Positions 33,042 through 40,834 are shown, numbered from the stretch's first letter. The stretch is DNA of 64,000 nt from JAICND01 sp040905905 (GCA_040905905.1 JBBDQN010000030.1:57112-121111); one strand, 5' to 3'. Notes: generated by a model not told the origin, from the letters alone. Numbers and translations are program-made.

Positions 33042-34657
33042 CCACCATCGCAAGCATGATCGTGGAGCTCGGCGTCGATGACAAGGAGCTCGACAAGATC
33101 CCCCGGCGCTTCGACAGCCTTCAGCGGAGCCTTGAGGCTTCAGGCAAGAAGATGGCCGCCACCGGTCAGAGGATGACCGTCGGGCTCACCTTGCCGATCC
33201 TCGGCGCCGGCGTCGCCGCTTTCAAGTTGGCCTCTGACGTAAACGAGTCAATGTCTCAGGTCGGAACCGTTTTCGGTGAAGAGGCCGGCAATGTGATCTC
33301 GGCCTCGGAGAACCTAAACGACGCCTTCTCTCAAGCCGACTTCCTCGCCTACGCCGGCAACCTCGGCGACGTGGCTCAGGGTCTCGGCCTCGCCCGCGAA
33401 GTGTCCGACGATATGAGCCTTTCGGTGCTGAGTCTCAGCCAGGACCTCTCCTCATTCAAGAACGTGCCGGTAGACCAGGCCGTCAATGCGATCACCTCGG
33501 CGCTGGCTGGTGAGCGTGAGGCGCTGAAGAGCCTCGGTATCGTCCTCAATGACGCCATGGTCAAGCAGAAGGCCCTCGAGATGGGTCTCTACTCTGGGAC
33601 CGGCGCCATCGACACGGCCGCCCAGGCCCAGGCCACCATGGCTCTGATCACCGAGAAGTCAGCGAATGCCATCGGCGACTTCGATCGGACCTCTGAAGGT
33701 GCCGCCAATAAGACGCGCATGCTGATGGCTAACGCCAGAGATCTCGCCGGGACTCTCGGCCAACACCTCTTGCCCATCGGCACCGCCATTCTGAGCTGGC
33801 TCAATTCGATGGCGCAGAAGTTCGGCACGCTCAGCCCGACCATGCAAAAGATCATCGTCGTCGCCGGCGGAATCGTCGCGGGCATCGGGCCGGTGCTGAT
33901 GGTCATCGGAAAACTGGCTATAGCTCTCGGCCCGACCGGCGCTTTGACTAAGGGATTCCAGGCCGTGACCAAGCTCTTCTCGCTGAATCCTTGGGTGCTT
34001 CTCATCGTCGCCACCGTGGCGCTGGTGACACTGATCGTTATGAACTGGGACAAGATCGTCGCCTTCCTCAAAGGCGTCTGGGACTGGATCACTCGCACCG
34101 CCGGCCAGGTCTGGGAGTGGCTCAAGGGCGTGTTCCGTCAGGGCCTCGACTTCATCAAGAACCTCTTCCTGAACTGGACCGCGATCGGTCTCATCATCAA
34201 ACACTGGGACAAGATCAAGGCGGCCGCGATGGCGGTCAAAGACTGGATCGTGGACAAGTTCAATGCGGTGGTGACCTTCTTTAAGACGATCCCTCAGAAG
34301 ATCGGCCAGGCCCTCGCCAACCTCAGAGATCTCTTTCTCGCACCGTTCAAGGCGGCATTCAATGCCGTGGCCAGCCTTTGGAACAACACCCTCGGCAAGA
34401 TCAGTTTTACGGTCCCGAGCTGGGTTCCGTTCATGGGCGGCAAGGGCTTTGCGTTCCCGAAGATCCCGACCTTCCACGAGGGCGGCATCGTGCCAGGTCG
34501 GCTCGGTGAGGACGTCCTGATCAGGGCTCAGGCCGGTGAGAAGGTCACCCCGGCCGGCGAGTCTGGAGGCGTCATCATTCAGGTGCAGGGCGTCTCGCCC
34601 GATCCGGTTTTGCTGGCCGACGCCATCGCCTGGCGCATGAGAACCGCCGGCGTGTGA
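33038..34657 (+). CDS. Phage tail tape-measure protein
   Basis: 539 residues. The N-terminus (VELGVDDKELDKIPRRFDSLQRSLEASGKKMAATGQRMTVGLTLP) and the following MSQVGTVFGEEAGNVISASENL and LSQDLSSFKNVPVDQAVNAITSALAGEREALKSLGI are classic for PhageMin_Tail-type tape measures of siphoviruses. Two or three hydrophobic segments lie at about 267-330 (IIVVAGGIVAGIGPVLMVIG; LNPWVLLIVATVALVTLIV). The C-terminus (FHEGGIVPGRLGEDVLIRAQAGEKV) also matches. At roughly 0.15 nm per residue it would measure a tail of about 80 nm. No other tail gene is present. ATG 33038 overlaps the previous stop by 4 bp. Confidence 0.9.
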   Translation: MTTIASMIVELGVDDKELDKIPRRFDSLQRSLEASGKKMAATGQRMTVGLTLPILGAGVAAFKLASDVNESMSQVGTVFGEEAGNVISASENLNDAFSQADFLAYAGNLGDVAQGLGLAREVSDDMSLSVLSLSQDLSSFKNVPVDQAVNAITSALAGEREALKSLGIVLNDAMVKQKALEMGLYSGTGAIDTAAQAQATMALITEKSANAIGDFDRTSEGAANKTRMLMANARDLAGTLGQHLLPIGTAILSWLNSMAQKFGTLSPTMQKIIVVAGGIVAGIGPVLMVIGKLAIALGPTGALTKGFQAVTKLFSLNPWVLLIVATVALVTLIVMNWDKIVAFLKGVWDWITRTAGQVWEWLKGVFRQGLDFIKNLFLNWTAIGLIIKHWDKIKAAAMAVKDWIVDKFNAVVTFFKTIPQKIGQALANLRDLFLAPFKAAFNAVASLWNNTLGKISFTVPSWVPFMGGKGFAFPKIPTFHEGGIVPGRLGEDVLIRAQAGEKVTPAGESGGVIIQVQGVSPDPVLLADAIAWRMRTAGV

Positions 34658-34881
34658 GGATGGCCAACCGTCACAAAGCAACGGTCGAGAGGAAGCTAGA
34701 ACAGCACCTCAGACGATTGCTTGGACCGATCGAGCTCAAAGTCCGGGACATGACCGCCGAGGAGCTGGTCGAGCTGAAGGCCGCTCCCGCCGATCCCCGA
34801 CTTGCAGCTCTGACCAATGAACGGCTTGCGGCTCGGACCGCGGTCATCGTTGACCGTGAGTTGCGTCGCCGGGGCCTCTGA
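34654..34881 (+). CDS. Small helical protein after tape-measure gene
   Basis: 75 residues (GTG 34654, overlapping the tape-measure stop, or ATG 34660). Basic at both ends: RHKATVERKLEQHLRRLLG and RELRRRGL, with an acidic centre DMTAEELVELKAAP. No family recognised; position suggests a tail or packaging accessory. Confidence 0.55.
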   Translation: MRMANRHKATVERKLEQHLRRLLGPIELKVRDMTAEELVELKAAPADPRLAALTNERLAARTAVIVDRELRRRGL

Positions 34882-34982
34882 AACCATCCTCCATGATGCC
34901 CGTAGAGCGCCGTTTTGGATCGGCCCGGCACTGGGAGGCCTAGAGATCGCGAAAATCGCTCTCCAACAATCGGAGCCGCTTC

Positions 34983-35344
34983 TCCGGGGCGTAACGGCCG
35001 GGTAGCGACCTCGAAACCTTTCAATTCTGAAAAGTTGCACAGACAGAGATCAAAACGGTGGCCAATGCGAGAAGAGCCGTCACCAAAACGAGCGCCCACG
35101 TGGCTCGGACAAGTCGCTTGTTCGTCTCTCGGATACCCTCGGCCGAGTCAAAGGCGACGCGCACCTCGAGGGCGCGCTTGGCCGCCTGCCCTACCCCCGT
35201 CGAATCGTCACCGCTAGCAAACCAAGCGAGGTGCTCTAGTGGCATGGTCCAGAGGAGCTCCTCAAGTTCGCCGAGTGGAGTACCCAGCGATGAGGCGCCA
35301 AAGACCTTCCCTATTAGGTCCTCATCCGGGGCGTAACGGCCGGG
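34983..35344. repeat. 20-bp direct repeats bracketing a small gene
   Basis: TCCGGGGCGTAACGGCCGGG occurs exactly at 34983-35002 and again at 35325-35344. The 322 bp between hold most of the minus-strand membrane protein gene. The spacing and exactness suggest a duplication or a recombination site pair; the tyrosine recombinase gene is 240 bp away. Confidence 0.8.
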
Positions 35345-35401
35345 CTGGATATCAATTGAGCTTGGCCGTCGCGACCCTGGCCATCGCCTCTTGTCGGGCA
35401 T
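35021..35401 (-). CDS. Small membrane protein of the element, unknown
   Basis: Up to 126 residues. The C-terminal LVRATWALVLVTALLALATVLISV is one transmembrane helix. Upstream, GELEELLWTMPLEHLAWFASGD looks coding. ATG 35401 (AGGA 10 bases upstream) overlaps the preceding gene by 50 bp; ATG 35245 would give a 74-residue protein. The second copy of the 20-bp direct repeat is translated as PGRYAPD if the long start is used. No family recognised. Confidence 0.5.
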   Translation of the reverse strand: MPDKRRWPGSRRPSSIDIQPGRYAPDEDLIGKVFGASSLGTPLGELEELLWTMPLEHLAWFASGDDSTGVGQAAKRALEVRVAFDSAEGIRETNKRLVRATWALVLVTALLALATVLISVCATFQN

Positions 35402-35573
35402 TGTGAGCCATCCTAAGAAGCTCGTCGGTTGTCACGCCGCCCTCCTCCACGTATGCGCGCAAGTCGGCCACAAGGCGCCGGCGCTCCGAAGGACCATGAG
35501 CTCGACCCTTGTATTGCGCGACCGCGTCGATGAAATCTGCGATGGCTCGATCGTTACGTGTCTCGCCCACCAT
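35352..35573 (-). CDS. Small helical protein downstream of tyrosine recombinase
   Basis: 73 residues, RNDRAIADFIDAVAQYKGRAHGPSERRRLVADLRAYVEEGGVTTDELLRMAHNARQEAMA. All-helical, basic, possibly DNA-binding. GAGGAGGA directly precedes ATG 35573, so GTG 35570 may be the real start. It follows the tyrosine recombinase by 6 bp on the same strand and may be its accessory factor. Confidence 0.6.
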   Translation of the reverse strand: MVGETRNDRAIADFIDAVAQYKGRAHGPSERRRLVADLRAYVEEGGVTTDELLRMAHNARQEAMARVATAKLN

Positions 35574-35579
35574 TCCTCC

Positions 35580-36461
35580 TCAGTAGCGGATTGCGTCTGC
35601 GACGGCTCGCAGTTGTGTTTTCGTGGTGCGCGTGTAGCCCGCTGTCGTCTCCGGTTTTTCGTGCCTTGCGAACTCCATGACCGAGCGCAGATTCTCCGTA
35701 TTGTCGAGCGCCGTTGTGAGCGCCGTGTGTCTCATCCAGTGGGTTGTGAACCTCGAGGAAAGGCCAGCCTCCTCGCCGATGGCCTTCATCCAGTTCCAGA
35801 CCGTCGCCCCGGTGACGTGCCGCCCATAGCGTCTGCCTGGGAACAAGTACCCCTCACCGCGGAAGGGCCACAGCGCCTCGCGGGCAAGCTCGGCCACCGG
35901 GAGCGTCGCCGTCTTGCTGCGCTTGCCAAAGACCTGATACCACTCCATGTCATCATCGAATCTGTCCCACTCGGCCGCGGCGATCTCCTCACGTCGAAGC
36001 GCCAAGAACATGCCGAGAATTACTGCCGCGCCCTCGGGCCAGCGACCTCGAGCGACACCAACAAGCCGAGCCGCGTCCTCGGGATCCAGGGCCTTGCAAA
36101 CCATCCGAGGCTGAGGCGGGACCCTCACCGCTCGCAAAGGCGCGCTCATCCGGTCATGCCATGTGTAAAAGTGCTTGAGGGCGCTCCGAAGTTGGGAGCG
36201 CATGGCCACCGAGCCGCCTGGGTTCGCCACCAGATCGGCCACTCTCGCCAACTGACCGGCGCCGGCGCTCGGTAGGGCGAAACCCAGAGCCTCAGCCGTC
36301 GACTCGGCGCGGCGGATATGGCCGCAATACAGCTCGATCGTCCTCGCCGCCATGCCGATCGAGATCAGGTACTCGGCGAAGGTCTCCGGCCGCTCATCCG
36401 GTGGCTCACCCGCGCCCGGCAAATAGATCACGTTCGCTGACACGGTGACAGGGAGCGCCAT
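35580..36461 (-). CDS. Tyrosine recombinase (XerC/D-like, phage integrase family)
   Basis: 293 residues. The N-terminal SAM-like core-binding domain includes FAEYLISIGMAARTIELYCGHIRRAE. The catalytic domain has Arg in LALRREEIAAAEW, Lys in VFGKRSKTATLPV, HWMRHTALT (HxxR), and His and Tyr in FARHEKPETTAGYTRT, so all active-site residues are present. GGAGGA 4 bases before ATG 36461 is a good ribosome-binding site. It is transcribed inward from the right end. Together with the serine integrase it gives the element two unrelated recombinases. Confidence 0.92.
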   Translation of the reverse strand: MALPVTVSANVIYLPGAGEPPDERPETFAEYLISIGMAARTIELYCGHIRRAESTAEALGFALPSAGAGQLARVADLVANPGGSVAMRSQLRSALKHFYTWHDRMSAPLRAVRVPPQPRMVCKALDPEDAARLVGVARGRWPEGAAVILGMFLALRREEIAAAEWDRFDDDMEWYQVFGKRSKTATLPVAELAREALWPFRGEGYLFPGRRYGRHVTGATVWNWMKAIGEEAGLSSRFTTHWMRHTALTTALDNTENLRSVMEFARHEKPETTAGYTRTTKTQLRAVADAIRY

Positions 36462-36477
36462 GGTCTCCTCCTTCTTT

Positions 36478-36600
36478 CGGTTGCCTTTGCAGACACGAAT
36501 CTAGGGCAATAGGCAAGCGCCTGCAATGAGTTAGCCTCGGGACCCCGGTCCTGCGCCCTCCACGGTTGCCTTTGCAGCGCCGCGGTCGCGGGACCGGGGT
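36478..36600. repeat. Right-end repeats and hairpin of the element
   Basis: CGGTTGCCTTTGCAG occurs exactly at 36478-36492 and 36563-36577. A 10-bp inverted repeat, ACCCCGGTCC at 36542-36551 and GGACCGGGGT at 36591-36600, is followed by TTTT and could form a large hairpin around the second copy. TAGCCTCGGGA and TAACCTCGGGC add a further imperfect direct repeat. The arrangement fits arm-type binding sites for the adjacent tyrosine recombinase; that role is inferred. Confidence 0.65.
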
Positions 36601-36662
36601 TTTTCACTAACCTCGGGCCTCGATCGCCCGGGCTGAAATTGCAGGGGTGGGGATAACCAGTA

Positions 36663-36911
36663 GTGGCCGACGTGACCTTTACCGGGAGGGTGGACTTCCT
36701 CGATAGTGAGCTGCCTCTGATTGTTGAGGTACAGAGCGAGCGCTACCACACCTCCCTGACCGACCAGGCGCGGGATGCTGCTCGAAAGGGTGCGCTGGGG
36801 GCCCAGGGTTTCCTCGTGATCGAGGTCTGGGACTTCGAGATCTTCCATACCCCGTGGGTGGTGATCGAGCGGGTGAAAGAGGCTCGCCGGCGTCTCCTCG
36901 CAGCGGCCTGA
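36663..36911 (+). pseudogene. DUF559 nuclease-like protein, 3' part, separated by the element
   Basis: 82 codons open, of which those from base 36675 belong to the host gene: TFTGRVDFLDSELPLIVEVQSERYHTSLTDQARDAARKGALGAQGFLVIEVWDFEIF. VDF and VEVQSERYH are the acidic positions of the DUF559 PD-(D/E)xK-like fold. The first four codons, including the GTG at 36663, come from the element and could allow translation of an orphan C-terminal domain. The 5' half is at 27746-28440. Confidence 0.85.
36675..36679. other. attR core (ACCTT)
   Basis: Right junction. The next base, T, and ACCGGG restore the DUF559 frame when joined to the left host sequence at 28436-28440. Confidence 0.75.
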
Positions 36912-36958
36912 TCCTGCCATCATGAATGATGTGACCTTGCGCCCTGTACCGGTGGTGG

Positions 36959-37009
36959 CTTTCGCGACCCAGACCCACCGTTTAACGGTGGGTCTGGGTG
37001 ATAAAAACG
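36959..37009 (-). repeat. Palindromic repeat, copy 4 (inverted relative to copy 3)
   Basis: Perfect 16-bp arms, ACCCAGACCCACCGTT and its complement, around one central T. Flanks are CTTTCGCG on the left and GATAAAAACG on the right, the reverse order of copy 3. It lies 47 bp after the DUF559 remainder and 7 bp before the glcD start region, so it probably forms part of the glcD leader. Confidence 0.88.
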
Positions 37010-37016
37010 ATCATTG

Positions 37017-38438
37017 ATGACTCTGGTTGACGACCTCCGCGGGTTGGTTGGTGACCAGCATGTGCTTGGTTCTCCGCTGGCGCGTCATCTCTACTCGAAA
37101 GACGCTGGGGTCTACCACGGTTCGGCCGAGGTGGTCGTCCTTCCCGCTGATACGGCCCAGGTAGCGGGGATCGTGCATCTGGCCAACCAGCACGGCGTTC
37201 CGCTAGTTGCCCGGGGAGCCGGGACCGGTTTGGCCGCCGGAGCGGTGCCGATCGAAGGCGGGATCGTTCTCAGCACCACCCGCATGAACCAGATCGAAGA
37301 GATCGACGTTCACAACCGCACGGCCTGGGTCGGACCAGGGGTCATCAACCTCGACCTCACCCGCGCCACAACGGCGCTGGGTCTCCACTTCGCCCCTGAC
37401 CCTTCCTCCCAGGCCGCCTGCACCGTCGGGGGGAACGTCGCCAACAACTCGGGGGGTCCTCATTGCCTGGCGGAGGGATCAACCGTCAGCCACGTCCTGG
37501 CGCTAGAGGTTGTGCTCGCCGACGGCTCCGTCGTGATGGTCGGGGGAGAGGCCCCCGATCCGGTCGGCCTCGATCTCCGCGGGGTGATCGTCGGATCGGA
37601 AGGCACCCTTGCCATCGTCACCAGAGCCCTGGTGAAGTTGACACCTAACCCGCCCGATGTCCGCACCCTGCTGGCATCGTTCTCCACGGTCTCTGCCGCC
37701 GCTGCCACGGTCTCGGGGATCATTGCCGCCGGCATCGTTCCGGCGGCGCTCGAGATGATGGACAGGGCCATGATCCAAGCTGTCGAGAACTGGCTGCACT
37801 CCGGCCTGCCTACCTCGGCCGCCGCCGTCCTCTTGGCCGAGGTCGTGGGTGAAACGGCAGCGGTGGAAGCGGAAGCTCGCCTCATCGTCAAGATCGCCAA
37901 CACATATCGGGCAGAAGGCGTGAGGATCGCTCAGGACGAGGCTGAACGAGCCCTGTTGTGGAAAGGTCGTAAGTCAGCCTTTGGGGCGGTCGCCCAGGCG
38001 GCGCCCAACTACTACCTGCACGACACAGTTGTCCCCCGGACCCGGCTGGTGGCGACGATGGAACAGGTGTATCGGATCGGAGAGAAACACGGTCTGAAGA
38101 TGCTCAACGTCTTTCATGCCGGCGACGGCAACCTCCACCCGCTGATGGCCTTCGACGCCAGGGTTCCCGGAATGTTGGAAAAGGTTCAAGCCGCCGCCGA
38201 CGAACTTGTCGAACTGTGTGTTCGGGAGGGCGGCGCACTCTCCGGTGAACACGGCATCGGTCGCGAGAAGCGCGACCTCATGCCGTTGATGTTTGGTGAA
38301 TTCGATCTTGATGCTCAGGCCCGGGTCAAGGAGGTCTTCGATCCGGGTGGCGTCTTCAACCCGGGAAAGGTGCTTCCGGCGGGTTCCCGTTGCTTCGACG
38401 TCGGTGGCGGCCGACTCCCCGATGGGGTCTGGGTGTGA
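37017..38438 (+). CDS. glcD: Glycolate oxidase subunit GlcD (FAD-linked oxidase)
   Basis: About 473 residues. The PCMH-type FAD-binding domain includes VPLVARGAGTGLAAGAVPIEGGIVLSTTRMN and GGNVANNSGGPHCLAEG. The C-terminal cap has NVFHAGDGNLHPLMAFD and LSGEHGIGREKRDLM, typical of GlcD and D-lactate dehydrogenases. It oxidises glycolate or D-lactate with GlcE and GlcF. ATG 37017 or TTG 37014 may be used. Its stop overlaps glcE as GTGA. Confidence 0.93.
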   Translation: MTLVDDLRGLVGDQHVLGSPLARHLYSKDAGVYHGSAEVVVLPADTAQVAGIVHLANQHGVPLVARGAGTGLAAGAVPIEGGIVLSTTRMNQIEEIDVHNRTAWVGPGVINLDLTRATTALGLHFAPDPSSQAACTVGGNVANNSGGPHCLAEGSTVSHVLALEVVLADGSVVMVGGEAPDPVGLDLRGVIVGSEGTLAIVTRALVKLTPNPPDVRTLLASFSTVSAAAATVSGIIAAGIVPAALEMMDRAMIQAVENWLHSGLPTSAAAVLLAEVVGETAAVEAEARLIVKIANTYRAEGVRIAQDEAERALLWKGRKSAFGAVAQAAPNYYLHDTVVPRTRLVATMEQVYRIGEKHGLKMLNVFHAGDGNLHPLMAFDARVPGMLEKVQAAADELVELCVREGGALSGEHGIGREKRDLMPLMFGEFDLDAQARVKEVFDPGGVFNPGKVLPAGSRCFDVGGGRLPDGVWV

Positions 38439-39550
38439 CCTCCCTGCGGGTGGAACTGGCCCGACTTGCCGCCACCATGCGGTCCGAGATCCCGGGTCTT
38501 CCCGAAGCTGAGATCACCGCTGCTCCGCAATCGATAGACGAACTTGCCACCATCCTGGAGAAGGCCACGAGCCTAGGGCTCAAGGTCTTGATCTGGGGCG
38601 GCGGATCCCACCAGGGATATGGGGGCCGGGTCGAGCCGGACCTTTTGCTGGTCACCACCCGACTCAACCGCACGATTGCCTGGGAGCCTGAAGACCTCAC
38701 GGTTGTGGTGGAGGGGGGCGTCACTGTGGACACCCTGGAGGAGATGCTCCAATCCAAACATCAAACGGCCGTCCTGCCCGAGGGCCCGGGCCCGGCGACG
38801 GTCGGCGGGACCATCGCGACAGGAATCTCCGGCTATCGCCGAAGCCGGTATGGCCCCACTCGCGATCGCCTGCTGGAGGTCACGTTCGTGACCGGAGACG
38901 GACGGGTTGTGCGGGGTGGAGCGAGGGTGGTTAAGAACGTCACCGGCTACGACCTGCCTCGATTGGCGGTGGGGTCGTTGGGGGCGCTGGGAGTCATCGG
39001 CTCGGTATGTCTGAAGTTGTGGCCGGCTCCGCCCGCCACCGCCACAGTGACTGTTACAGATCGGGGACGAGCTATCGACCTGGTGCATCGGCCGCTGGCC
39101 GTGCTCTCAGACCGACAGGAGACGCGGGTCTACCTCGGCGGGACCGAGGCGGAAGTCGCCGCCCAAATCACGCGATTGGCCGGTGAGTCAGAGGAAGGTC
39201 ACCGATGGCCGGAAGAGCCTCCCGGGGCGATTCGTTGGTCGTTGCGGTTGCCGCCCGCCCATCTGGAGGCGGGGCTGGCACGGCTCCCGAGGGAGTGGGG
39301 GTATGTTGCCCAACACGGCGTGGGGATCATCGAGATCGGGGCCGCTACCGCCGATGAGTCAGCCGAACTCCGCTCTTGGGCTGAGTCGATCGGTGGTGCA
39401 TTGGTGCTGGTCTCGGCCCCACCCGCCCTATACGACGACTTTGATCCGTGGGGTTTGCCCCCCGTCACTGTCGAGTTACAGCGCAAACTGATCGCCGCTT
39501 TCGACCCGGCCCGGATCCTCAACCCCGGGCGGCTACCGGGTGGTTTGTGA
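38435..39550 (+). CDS. glcE: Glycolate oxidase subunit GlcE (FAD-binding)
   Basis: 371 residues, a shorter FAD-binding PCMH protein. LKVLIWGGGSHQGYGGRVEPDLLLVTTRLN, GPATVGGTIATGISGYRRSRYG and VKNVTGYDLPRLAVGSLGALGVI are the landmark segments, and the protein ends FDPARILNPGRLPG as GlcE proteins do. GTG 38435 is coupled to the glcD stop, and the stop overlaps the glcF ATG by one base. Confidence 0.92.
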   Translation: MTSLRVELARLAATMRSEIPGLPEAEITAAPQSIDELATILEKATSLGLKVLIWGGGSHQGYGGRVEPDLLLVTTRLNRTIAWEPEDLTVVVEGGVTVDTLEEMLQSKHQTAVLPEGPGPATVGGTIATGISGYRRSRYGPTRDRLLEVTFVTGDGRVVRGGARVVKNVTGYDLPRLAVGSLGALGVIGSVCLKLWPAPPATATVTVTDRGRAIDLVHRPLAVLSDRQETRVYLGGTEAEVAAQITRLAGESEEGHRWPEEPPGAIRWSLRLPPAHLEAGLARLPREWGYVAQHGVGIIEIGAATADESAELRSWAESIGGALVLVSAPPALYDDFDPWGLPPVTVELQRKLIAAFDPARILNPGRLPGGL

Positions 39551-40773
39551 TGGTCTGGGTGACCGAGCAACGTCCCACGGCGAACGAGTTGGCCGCCTGT
39601 GTCCAGTGCGGACTGTGTCTTCCCCACTGCCCCACCTTTCGGCTCACGGGTCTCGAGACGGCCTCACCACGCGGTCGACTGGCTGCCATGAACGCGGTCA
39701 ACGACGGCGTGATTCCAATTGACGAGGTCTTCCAAGACGTCATGTCATTCTGTCTCAACTGCAGGGCGTGTGAAGCCGTGTGTCCGAGCTTGGTCCCCTT
39801 CGGACGGGCAATGGAAGGAGCCCGGGCGGAACTAACCGCGCAGATTCCTTCCACTGCTCGCCGTCTCCGGCATTTCCTACTGGGTCGAGTGCTGCCGTCT
39901 CCCCGATTGATGGCAGTGATCACCACTGGGGTCAGGCTCTTGCAACGATCGCGAGCCGCGCGACTCTTACCGGCAGGGATACGACGCAACTTTGGCGGAA
40001 TCCGTCTCATCACGAGGACTAAAACTCTCGCGGGGCGAACCTTTGAACCGTCCACGTCGCTGCGGGGGACAGTTGGACTGCTCAATGGCTGCGTGATGGG
40101 TCCCTGGTTCACCCGAGTCCACACCGCCACGATCGGAGTTCTGACCGCCGCCGGATATCGAGTCGTGATTCCGGCGGCCCAAACCTGCTGTGGGGCGCTA
40201 GCGGCCCACGACGGGGCAGCCGATGCCGCCACCCCGTTGGCGGGAACCAACTTCGCAGCCTTCAACGGGGCGGACTTGATCGTGGCTGATGCGGCCGGGT
40301 GCAGCGCTCACCTCAAGGAGTACGAACGATGGGTACCCGGTGGTGAGAAATTGGCAGCCAGAGTCCGCGACGTCACTGAGCTAGTGGCCGACCTCATCAT
40401 GGGTGGAGCCTTGCCCAGCACTTCCATTGACCGGGGACCGGTCGCCATTCAAGACCCCTGCCATCTCCGTCACGCCCAGCGCATCTTCGCGGCACCTCGC
40501 CAATTACTGACCGCGGCTGGTTACCGGCCCGTCGAGGTCGACCCGGACGGGCTCTGTTGTGGTGCCGCAGGTATCTACAGCCTGGCCGAGCCTGAGGCTT
40601 CCGCTGAGTTGGGTCGGCGCAAAGCGGCCCAGGTGAAGACGACCGGATCCACCCTCGTCGCCTCCGCCAACCCGGGTTGTGAGATGCAATTGCGGTCTTA
40701 TCTCGACAACTGGCATCGCATCGTTCATCCCATCGAGCTGTATCACGAATCTGTCATTGGCCCGGTGAATTGA
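39550..40773 (+). CDS. glcF: Glycolate oxidase iron-sulfur subunit GlcF
   Basis: 407 residues. Two 4Fe-4S motifs, CVQCGLCLPHCP and CLNCRACEAVCP, are at the N-terminus. Two cysteine-rich CCG-domain motifs follow, QTCCGALAAH and GLCCGAAGIYSL. The subunit carries electrons from the flavoproteins GlcD/GlcE to the membrane quinone pool. The operon glcD-glcE-glcF is complete and tightly coupled. Confidence 0.94.
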   Translation: MVWVTEQRPTANELAACVQCGLCLPHCPTFRLTGLETASPRGRLAAMNAVNDGVIPIDEVFQDVMSFCLNCRACEAVCPSLVPFGRAMEGARAELTAQIPSTARRLRHFLLGRVLPSPRLMAVITTGVRLLQRSRAARLLPAGIRRNFGGIRLITRTKTLAGRTFEPSTSLRGTVGLLNGCVMGPWFTRVHTATIGVLTAAGYRVVIPAAQTCCGALAAHDGAADAATPLAGTNFAAFNGADLIVADAAGCSAHLKEYERWVPGGEKLAARVRDVTELVADLIMGGALPSTSIDRGPVAIQDPCHLRHAQRIFAAPRQLLTAAGYRPVEVDPDGLCCGAAGIYSLAEPEASAELGRRKAAQVKTTGSTLVASANPGCEMQLRSYLDNWHRIVHPIELYHESVIGPVN

Positions 40774-40834
40774 AGGCCGATAAGTATCCTTGCGATCTAA
40801 TGGAGGCCGTACGCTGACCGAAACCAGGAGCCCG

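Larger units (their letters stand above)
28436..36679 (+). mobile_element. 8.2-kb integrative element, PICI-like phage satellite candidate
   Basis: Bounded by ACCTT at 28436-28440 and 36675-36679, and inserted in frame into a DUF559 gene. Contents, left to right: serine integrase, winged-helix replication-type protein with internal iterons, excisionase-like protein, four small genes including a TerS-like protein, one further small gene, tail tape-measure protein, a small gene, then on the minus strand two small genes and a tyrosine recombinase. There is no capsid, portal, large terminase, lysis or other tail gene. Genes from 30947 to 34881 overlap one another, most by 4-11 bp, as in an intact operon. 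Ends and gene content are seen; satellite lifestyle is inference. Confidence 0.85.

Noticed and set aside
38418..38437. Partial match to the right arm of the palindromic repeat at the end of glcD
   Set aside because: Has an extra base and no left arm, and is within coding sequence; treated as chance similarity.
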